The translations under genes were made by a program, and so were the position numbers. Below the pieces are notes generated by a model. The model did no database searches. It saw only the letters and a list, made by a program, of their open reading frames with translations, and was not told the origin of the DNA. Shown one piece after another: positions 58,865 to 64,000 of a stretch of 64,000 bases of DNA. The DNA comes from Mycobacterium haemophilum DSM 44634 (GTDB taxonomy: Bacteria > Actinomycetota > Actinomycetes > Mycobacteriales > Mycobacteriaceae), in NCBI RefSeq assembly GCF_000340435.2, contig NZ_CP011883.2:2836687-2900686 (forward strand), read 5' to 3'. Each line of letters begins with the position of its first letter. Within the stretch, counting starts at the first letter, position 1.

Positions 58865-60612
58865 GGCCGCTCTCTGGGCTGTTTCACGGCGAGGTCTTGG
58901 GGAGCGACCTTCGACACTTTCGGGTTCGCCTTGGCCGGCGTCTTCGCGGTGGTCGTCGACGTCCTTTTGGTAACAGCCTTGGTAGCAGTCTTTTTCGCCG
59001 TCTTGGCTGCCGTGGCCTTGGTCGCTGTCTTCTTAGCGGTGGTCTTGGCGGCCGGGGCTCGGCCGCCTTTTTTTGGCTCCGCCTTTTTCGCCGCCGCCTT
59101 TGTCGCCCGGGCATACAAACCGATCTTGGGCAGTTCGTCGACCGGCCAGTCGGCCAGAATGTCCAGATACAGCTGACGCACCTCGGCGATGTGGTCCGGC
59201 AACGTGTCAAGAGTCCAGTCATCGACTGGAATCGGCGGCAACACCGCGACATCGACCGTGCCCGGATTGATTGTGTTGGAGTTTCGAGCGGCGACGATCT
59301 CCGCATTGCGGAACACGATCGGGACGATCGGGATCCCGACCGCCATCGCGATGCGGAAGGGCCCCTTCTTGAAGGGCCCGACTTCGGTGGTGTCGTACCG
59401 GGTGCCTTCTGGGGCCATCAGAATCGAGAGTCCCTTCCTGGCCCGGTCTTCGACCGCGTGCAGCGTCTCCACCGCACTGACCGGATCGTCCCGGTCAATA
59501 AACACACCGTCGGTTAATTTGCCGAGCGCGCGGATGATCGGGTTCTTTGCCAACTCCTTCTTGGCCACCGCAATCCAGTTGTCGCGCACCAGCACACCGG
59601 CGATGAGCGGATCAATCTGGTTGCGGTGGTTATAGATAAACACGGCCGGACGTTGCGCGGTCAGGTTCTCGTTCCCGATCACATTGAGATGCACCCCCGC
59701 GGCCGCGAGGACCAACTGGGGAAAGGCGGAGGTGAAGAAGTTGGCGCCCCGCCGCCGGCTACGGGTCAGCGCACCGATTCCCACCGCGCCGGCCACCAGC
59801 GGGAACACCGAACTCAGGCCGGCAAGTGTGCGCAACTGCGCTCCGATGCCGACGCCGCCACGGCTGTTGAACTTCAAGATCGGCCAGCCGCGGCGCTTAG
59901 CAACGGCGGCCATCTTGCCCTCGGGATTAGTCGGCCGTGGATTGCCGACCAGGTACATCAGCGCGACGTCCTCGTCACCGTCGGCGTAGAAGTAACTGTC
60001 TTTGAGGTCGATGTTGCGCTCGGCCGCAAACCGCTGTACCGCAGCGGCTTTGCCAGGCCCCCACAAGATCGGCTTGACCACGCCGCCGGTCAACAATCCG
60101 TCTTCATTGGTCTCGAACTTATTGGTGAGCATGTTGGCGATCCCGAGAAAACGGGCTACCGGATTAACCTGAATGGTCAGCGCCGACGAGCTGAGCACCA
60201 CAGTGTGGCCGCGAGTCACGTGCGCTCGCACCAGCTCACGCATCTCCGGGTAGATCCGGGACTCGATCCGCTGAACGAACATCCGCTCGCCGATCTCTTC
60301 TAAGTCGTCTATCACTCGCCCGGCCAGCGACGACGCGGCCTTACCGATAAGGTCCTCGAACTCGATCCGCCCGAGCGTATGGTTCAAAGCAGCCTGAACC
60401 ATCGAAAGCAGCTCTCCCACACCCATATCGCGGCGTCGCAGACGCTCCTGGGTGAGGATGATCGCGGTAAAGCCGGCAACCAACGTCCCATCCAGGTCGA
60501 AAAACGCCCCGACTTGGGGCCCAGCTGGACTGGCGAGGATCTCGGCGACCGAACCGGGCAAGCGCATTTCCGGCGCGGACTTGGGGGTCCCGCTCTCGTC
60601 GGCGGCACTCAT
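58861..60612 (-). CDS. plsC: HAD phosphatase-acyltransferase fusion (PlsC)
   Basis: 583 residues from ATG 60612, whose ATGA overlaps the stop of the upstream WS/DGAT gene. The N-terminal half is a SerB-like HAD domain with AFFDLDGTLVAGF (nucleophile DxD) and YADGDEDVALMYLVGNPRPT. The C-terminal half is a PlsC acyltransferase with HX4D as NHRNQIDPLIAG and EGTRYDT. It ends in a Lys/Ala/Thr-rich tail (about 495-583) similar to histone-like tails. It probably makes phosphatidic acid from lysophosphatidic acid; the HAD half may dephosphorylate a lipid intermediate. Confidence 0.94.
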   Translation of the reverse strand: MSAADESGTPKSAPEMRLPGSVAEILASPAGPQVGAFFDLDGTLVAGFTAIILTQERLRRRDMGVGELLSMVQAALNHTLGRIEFEDLIGKAASSLAGRVIDDLEEIGERMFVQRIESRIYPEMRELVRAHVTRGHTVVLSSSALTIQVNPVARFLGIANMLTNKFETNEDGLLTGGVVKPILWGPGKAAAVQRFAAERNIDLKDSYFYADGDEDVALMYLVGNPRPTNPEGKMAAVAKRRGWPILKFNSRGGVGIGAQLRTLAGLSSVFPLVAGAVGIGALTRSRRRGANFFTSAFPQLVLAAAGVHLNVIGNENLTAQRPAVFIYNHRNQIDPLIAGVLVRDNWIAVAKKELAKNPIIRALGKLTDGVFIDRDDPVSAVETLHAVEDRARKGLSILMAPEGTRYDTTEVGPFKKGPFRIAMAVGIPIVPIVFRNAEIVAARNSNTINPGTVDVAVLPPIPVDDWTLDTLPDHIAEVRQLYLDILADWPVDELPKIGLYARATKAAAKKAEPKKGGRAPAAKTTAKKTATKATAAKTAKKTATKAVTKRTSTTTAKTPAKANPKVSKVAPQDLAVKQPRERP

Positions 60613-62084
60613 GAGCTCGACACCCATCCCGCCGGCGAACCGGCGGACCGCGCAGCAAAGGATGCCGGCACCGCGTGCGGTGCTGGGTCACCGGCGAGCG
60701 CCAGGACCTCGTCGAAACCCTCCAACAGGCACCGGGCGAACAACGCCTCGCTTTTCACCGAAGCCCGATCGTAGCGCACAGTGATCGTGCAGAACCCACC
60801 TCGAGACATTAACACCGCCATCATCGCCACACCGGGCCGCGGGCCAATACCGTACTGCCGCAAGACTTTTGCACCCGCGAAGTAGGTGTCCCCGGGGTAG
60901 GACGGAATATTACTGGCATTCACGTCGGAGCCGACCACTGAGCCAACGATCAAATCCAGCATCGGTGCCGGCAATACCGTTATCAACGGTACGAGGGAAC
61001 CGATGATGTTCATTGCAGGCTCGTCGCGGCGCTGCGTCATCTGCGCACGAATCTTCTGCATCCGGGCCGCGGGATCTTTGGTACCGAGCGGTGCCGCCAG
61101 ATTAACGCCGACGAACCGGTTGCCACTAGCGGCATCGGCTTCGGCCCGTACGTTCACCGGCACCGCCATCGGAAGCGTGCTGATCGACACACCAAGTGCG
61201 TCATGGTAGCGGCGCAAGGCACCGGCCAAGCCGGCCAGATAAGCGTCGTTGATCGATCCACCGCCCGCTTTCGCGGCCTTATGCAGGTCGGAGAGCCGGA
61301 TCTCGATTGCCTCGGTGCGGGTGGCCAGGCTGCGCCGGCGCAGCAACGGGGACGGCTCGGCGGCCTGGTTCAGCACCCGGATCCCCGACAAGGCGTAGCC
61401 GACGACTCCCGACACAGTCGACGCGGGTCGCAGAATTGCCCGCCCGGCCACCGATACCACCCCAGACAGCGCGCCCACGACGCCGTCAACCAGGGCGACC
61501 GGCAAGTGGTTGATGCCCTGCCGCATCAAATCATTGCGCGACAGATCCTGCGGAATGGGTTGCGGGGGCCTAGGTCTGGCTGGCGGATCTCGTTCCAAGT
61601 CATACATTTCGGCGAACATCTCGATACTGCCGACACCGTCGGTGATCGCATGGCTGATCTGCAGTAGCATCGCAGCCTTGCCGGCCGCCAGACCCTCGAC
61701 CAGGGTTGCCGTCCACAGCGGCCGCGACACGTCCATCGGTGACTGCTGGATCACTTCGGCGAGATCGAATACCTCACGCAACGTACCTGGTTCGGGAACA
61801 CGCATCCGGCGCACATGGAAGTCCAGGTCGAAGTCGGGATCCACCACCCAGCGCGGTGCGGCGGTCGGCAATGTGGGCACGACGACCTTCTGCCGCAGCC
61901 GCAGCACCCGTCGGGAGATGTCCTCGATCCGGTTCCGGAACCGATTCCAGTCCGGCGTGATGTCCAAGAGCTCCACCGCCATGATCCCGGCGCGGGTCCG
62001 TGGATTTGCCTCGCCCCGATGCAGCAGATAGTCGAGCGGTCCCAACACGTCGGACGGTCCAACGCCCTCGACGGAGTCAGCCAT
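60609..62084 (-). CDS. WS/DGAT-type acyltransferase (triacylglycerol synthase family)
   Basis: 491 residues from ATG 62084, as in Rv2484c. The condensing motif HHxxxDG reads S144-H145-A-I-T-D149-G150: the second, catalytic His and the DG are present, but the first His is Ser. The family C-terminal PLGTKDPAARMQKI and SNIPSYPGDTYFAGA segments are intact. Such enzymes transfer acyl-CoA to diacylglycerol or alcohols. It heads an overlapping run with plsC and plsB2, so three successive acylation steps are co-produced. Confidence 0.9.
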   Translation of the reverse strand: MADSVEGVGPSDVLGPLDYLLHRGEANPRTRAGIMAVELLDITPDWNRFRNRIEDISRRVLRLRQKVVVPTLPTAAPRWVVDPDFDLDFHVRRMRVPEPGTLREVFDLAEVIQQSPMDVSRPLWTATLVEGLAAGKAAMLLQISHAITDGVGSIEMFAEMYDLERDPPARPRPPQPIPQDLSRNDLMRQGINHLPVALVDGVVGALSGVVSVAGRAILRPASTVSGVVGYALSGIRVLNQAAEPSPLLRRRSLATRTEAIEIRLSDLHKAAKAGGGSINDAYLAGLAGALRRYHDALGVSISTLPMAVPVNVRAEADAASGNRFVGVNLAAPLGTKDPAARMQKIRAQMTQRRDEPAMNIIGSLVPLITVLPAPMLDLIVGSVVGSDVNASNIPSYPGDTYFAGAKVLRQYGIGPRPGVAMMAVLMSRGGFCTITVRYDRASVKSEALFARCLLEGFDEVLALAGDPAPHAVPASFAARSAGSPAGWVSSS

Positions 62085-62727
62085 GAGCACAACCCCACGC
62101 ACACCAGTACGCTGTCACCGCCGATCACGCCTCCCGCATTCAGTCCCGCCCGCCCGATTGCCTATCCAACGCTAGTCGGGTTCACCCGCTGGTGAAAGCC
62201 GATTACAAGTGCGGATCCCGCATCCGACGGGTGCTGGAATGCTGGCATACGAAACTTTGTGATGGGCAGCCGGGTTGGGGCGACTCGGCGGAGTCGCCAC
62301 TCGATTCAGCCGGCTGGGGATGCCGACAGGGGCGACCGGTCCACTCGCGAGCTAACGGATCTTCTCGCCGTGCCGCACGTCATGAACGATGGCGCCTCGT
62401 GTGCGCGTACGAAATCGGCGACGCCGTGAACCGCTCGGGGTCGCCACCGTAGTCGGCGTGTTTTCGCGTACGTGATCCGCGCTGCGCAGCTCACGTCGTA
62501 GCAACAGGCGATAGCCGTGACTGCACATACCGGTCACGATTTGCGGGGAAAGCTCGCGGCCAGTCCACTCGCCGCATAGGGCGAACCGCGCAGCGACGGG
62601 CGCCGGCCCGAGCGGGGTATCGAGGCACACACCATCACCGGTAACCGCGGCGAGGAAAGGCATCTCGTGGGCGTTGCGCGGGCGGAATCGACCGACGATT
62701 GCCATTGGATAGACTGACCTGCGTATT
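62085..62727. other. Gap with one weak candidate frame
   Basis: 643 bp between the WS/DGAT gene and tRNA-Arg. A 117-codon frame (62352-62705, minus) begins MAIVGRFRPRNAHEMPFLAA and stays protein-like for about 75 residues (ELSPQIVTGMCSHGYRLLL). It then becomes Arg-rich, as if shifted out of frame. No family is recognised and no ribosome-binding site stands out, so I treat it as a possible decayed gene. H37Rv has lipQ next in this direction, and it is not here. Confidence 0.35.
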
Positions 62728-62801
62728 GCCTCCGTAGCTCAGGTGGATAGAGCAAGGGCCTTCTAATCCCTAGGTCGCACGTTCGAGTCGTGCCGGGGGC
62801 A
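62728..62801 (+). tRNA. tRNA-Arg (TCT)
   Basis: The acceptor GCCTCCG pairs with CGGGGGC (one T-G pair), the D arm is GCTCAGGTGGATAGAGC, the anticodon loop CTTCTAA gives TCT, and the T arm is GCACGTTCGAGTCGTGC. The discriminator is A and CCA is not encoded. It marks the boundary between conserved synteny and accessory DNA. Confidence 0.93.
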
Positions 62802-63163
62802 CTCGCTGTTGATGCAGGTCAGCGATGGTTTTCAGGTACCCGCCGCGTGGTCTTGGCTTGTTCTGGTCGGCGCCTTTGGTCGGTAATGGGTTGGCATCAG
62901 ATGACGCACCCTGGCTGGCGATAGTCAACCGCGCCGCGGCGTCTAGTCGGAGATGCCGTCCAGATCCGTTGGTAACAGACCCGCGTGGTTCAGCGTCGTC
63001 GCCCGCTAATTCCGGCGCATTCCCCAATCCGCTGCCGCCAGACCTCGACTCCCAACCTTCAGCACAAACGACACGGCGCACTCAACGGCACCGCCAGTCT
63101 GACCACCATGCCGAACCAGGGCCCGTGCTGGCGTAAGTAGCATATCTTGCGTAACCTGCAGAC
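62802..63163. other. Gap downstream of tRNA-Arg
   Basis: No supported gene. A minus-strand frame (62770-63081) runs into the tRNA 3' end and ends PPARLERAT, the usual artefact of translating a tRNA T-arm backwards. No second copy of the tRNA 3' end was seen within the window. Confidence 0.4.
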
Positions 63164-63342
63164 ATGGCTGGAATCTCGGTAGCCGGGGTACTCGCCGACT
63201 CCCGAAGAATCTGCCGTGGGACATCCCCGGACGCGATCAACTCGAGCGGGCGCTGCAGAACGCCGGACTGGCCATCGTCGCGGTCGAGAAGGTCGACGAA
63301 GCACCGTCACCGGTTGATCCCGGCTCCGATGACAAGTCTCGA

Positions 63343-63873
63343 TTGCGCGCCGAGTTGGAGGCTTTGGTCAACGAAGCCGACGAATCCGAGCTTGCGCGGC
63401 TAGCGGAGGCGGTGACGGTATCGTCCGACGACGGCCTCGATGAGCGCTTCTGGGGGCCGGCGCCAGACTCGGTGACCGCAGCCGAGGCAGTCGTTGCCGA
63501 TCTCACCAATCAGTTCGCGCAACGACGCGACCTCGCCGCGAACAGCATAGGCAGGGAAGCAGCCGCCGAATTGCTGGGAATCAGCCCGCAAAGCGTCACC
63601 GACAAACTCGAATCACGAAAGCTTGTCGGTATCAAGGTGGGCCGTGAATGGCGGCTGCCTCGTTGGCAATTCGACCCGGACAACACCACCGGTACGCTAC
63701 CCGATCTGAATGTTCTACAGGCGGCCTTTCCGGGCGGACCCGTGAGCCTGTCGCGATGGATGATGCGACCAAACCCAGAATTCGACGGGCGCACCCCGCG
63801 CGAGGAAACGATCGCGAGCGGCAGCGCATCGGTCATCAAGGTCGTGCGCAACCTGACCGCGGCCGGGTGGTAA
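63343..63873 (+). CDS. HTH/DUF2384-like antitoxin, start uncertain
   Basis: 176 residues from TTG 63343. A helix-turn-helix of the excisionase/XRE kind (AAELLGISPQSVTDKL, then VGREWRLPRWQFD) is followed by a C-terminal region PVSLSRWMMRPNPEFDGRTP resembling the toxin-binding DUF2384 domain of Xre/MbcA antitoxins. Coding-like sequence in the same frame continues upstream (LPKNLPWDIPGRDQLERALQ from about 63199), but it contains no ATG, GTG or TTG. An ATG at 63164 (MAGISVAGVLADS) is one frame off. Either TTG 63343 is used or the 5' end has a frameshift near 63200. It overlaps the next gene by 7 bp. Confidence 0.55.
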   Translation: MRAELEALVNEADESELARLAEAVTVSSDDGLDERFWGPAPDSVTAAEAVVADLTNQFAQRRDLAANSIGREAAAELLGISPQSVTDKLESRKLVGIKVGREWRLPRWQFDPDNTTGTLPDLNVLQAAFPGGPVSLSRWMMRPNPEFDGRTPREETIASGSASVIKVVRNLTAAGW

Positions 63874-64000
63874 GAAAGCTCGGCCCACCGTCACGCCCGT
63901 TACCCAGAGCGAGTCGGGTCTGGCGGTGGAACCCGCCGCAGCCCCCAGTGCGCTGGTGGTGGTGTCGCGTGTATCACAAAGGCAGGTACACACCCGACGG
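63867..64000 (+). CDS. Start of probable RES-domain toxin (runs off window)
   Basis: From GTG 63867, overlapping the antitoxin stop, an open frame continues to the window end (44 codons): VVRKLGPPSRPLPRASRVWR, then a Trp-rich segment VRWWWCRVYHKGRYTPDG. RES toxins (NAD+ phosphorylases or glycohydrolases such as MbcT) begin with a W-R-x-Y/H strand and follow a DUF2384 antitoxin in just this overlapping way. Only the first strand is visible, so the assignment rests mainly on context. Confidence 0.4.
   Translation, partial: MVRKLGPPSRPLPRASRVWRWNPPQPPVRWWWCRVYHKGRYTPD

Noticed and set aside
58900..59110. Repetitive sequence near the plsC 3' end
   Set aside because: It encodes the Lys/Ala/Thr-rich tail of PlsC; the periodicity is at protein level.
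62770..63081. 103-codon minus-strand frame ending in PPARLERAT
   Set aside because: Its C-terminus is the reverse translation of the tRNA-Arg T-arm, a common artefact; no domain is present.
1..64000. CRISPR array or insertion sequence
   Set aside because: No regularly spaced direct repeats and no transposase-like frame were seen on either strand; the IS6110 copy known near plsB2 in H37Rv is absent.

Overview
This window is about 64 kb of high-GC chromosomal DNA from a mycobacterium. Gene order and protein sequences follow the Mycobacterium tuberculosis Rv2426c-Rv2484c interval very closely (proA, mscS/cyclase, rbsK, nadE, proB-obg-rpmA-rplU, rne, ndkA, folC-valS, rpfE, mobA, korAB, clpX, clpP1P2, tig, lipP, nei, rpiB, pepN, glbO, aglA, gdh, ettA, plsB2-plsC). 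It is not M. tuberculosis itself. Several H37Rv genes are missing at their expected places (oxyR'-ahpC-ahpD, the PPE41/PE25 pair, dctA, Rv2456c, Rv2459, Rv2472-Rv2473, the IS6110 copy), and other genes occupy new places. A slow-growing relative of the tuberculosis complex is the best guess; I do not assign a species. No intact insertion sequence, prophage or CRISPR array was seen.

Layout. 1-9.6 kb: a MoxR ATPase (cut by the window edge) and proA, an F420-type luciferase-family oxidoreductase, a two-gene unit of cyclase-like sensor plus MscS channel with a cNMP-like domain, then an accessory stretch (PhzF-like protein, HipB antitoxin, stump of hipA) leading into rbsK and a methyltransferase. 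9.6-24.5 kb: nadE, then the housekeeping block proB-obg-rpmA-rplU, rne, ndkA, a DUF4233 membrane protein, folC, valS, followed by a mannose-lectin/LysM protein and a miniature DUF937 gene. 24.5-31.3 kb: a saccharopine-dehydrogenase-like protein, rpfE with an elaborate leader, an AT-richer 1 kb gap, mobA and korB-korA. 31.6-37.2 kb: the ClpXP/trigger-factor proteostasis block with mmuM, a ClgR-type site and two tRNAs. 37.2-49.2 kb: lipP, nei, a low-GC membrane-protein gene that looks acquired, rpiB, the Mrx2-type nitroreductase under a SigH-type promoter, pepN, a cytochrome-oxidase-associated small gene (ctaJ), an HNH nuclease, glbO-aglA and two small conserved genes. 49.2-62.1 kb: the giant NAD-glutamate dehydrogenase, ettA, an SSB paralogue and a translationally coupled run of three acyltransferases (plsB2, plsC, WS/DGAT). 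62.1-64 kb: tRNA-Arg(TCT) followed by accessory DNA with an HTH/DUF2384-like antitoxin and the start of a probable RES-type toxin that leaves the window.

Most interesting spots. (1) A low-GC (about 47% in sampled lines versus 68% in nei) membrane gene between nei and rpiB is bracketed by two imperfect copies of the 41-bp 3' end of rpiB, both including the stop codon. (2) The rpfE leader can form a long stem closing an inner hairpin, and one arm of that stem can pair alternatively with an upstream segment, a riboswitch/attenuator-like layout. (3) Toxin-antitoxin remains: hipB with a truncated hipA, and a probable antitoxin-RES pair beside tRNA-Arg. (4) A cyclase whose substrate- and metal-binding residues are partly replaced, coupled to a channel with a similarly atypical cNMP domain. 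(5) A MIRU-like repeat that has become coding sequence for the Obg C-terminal tail.
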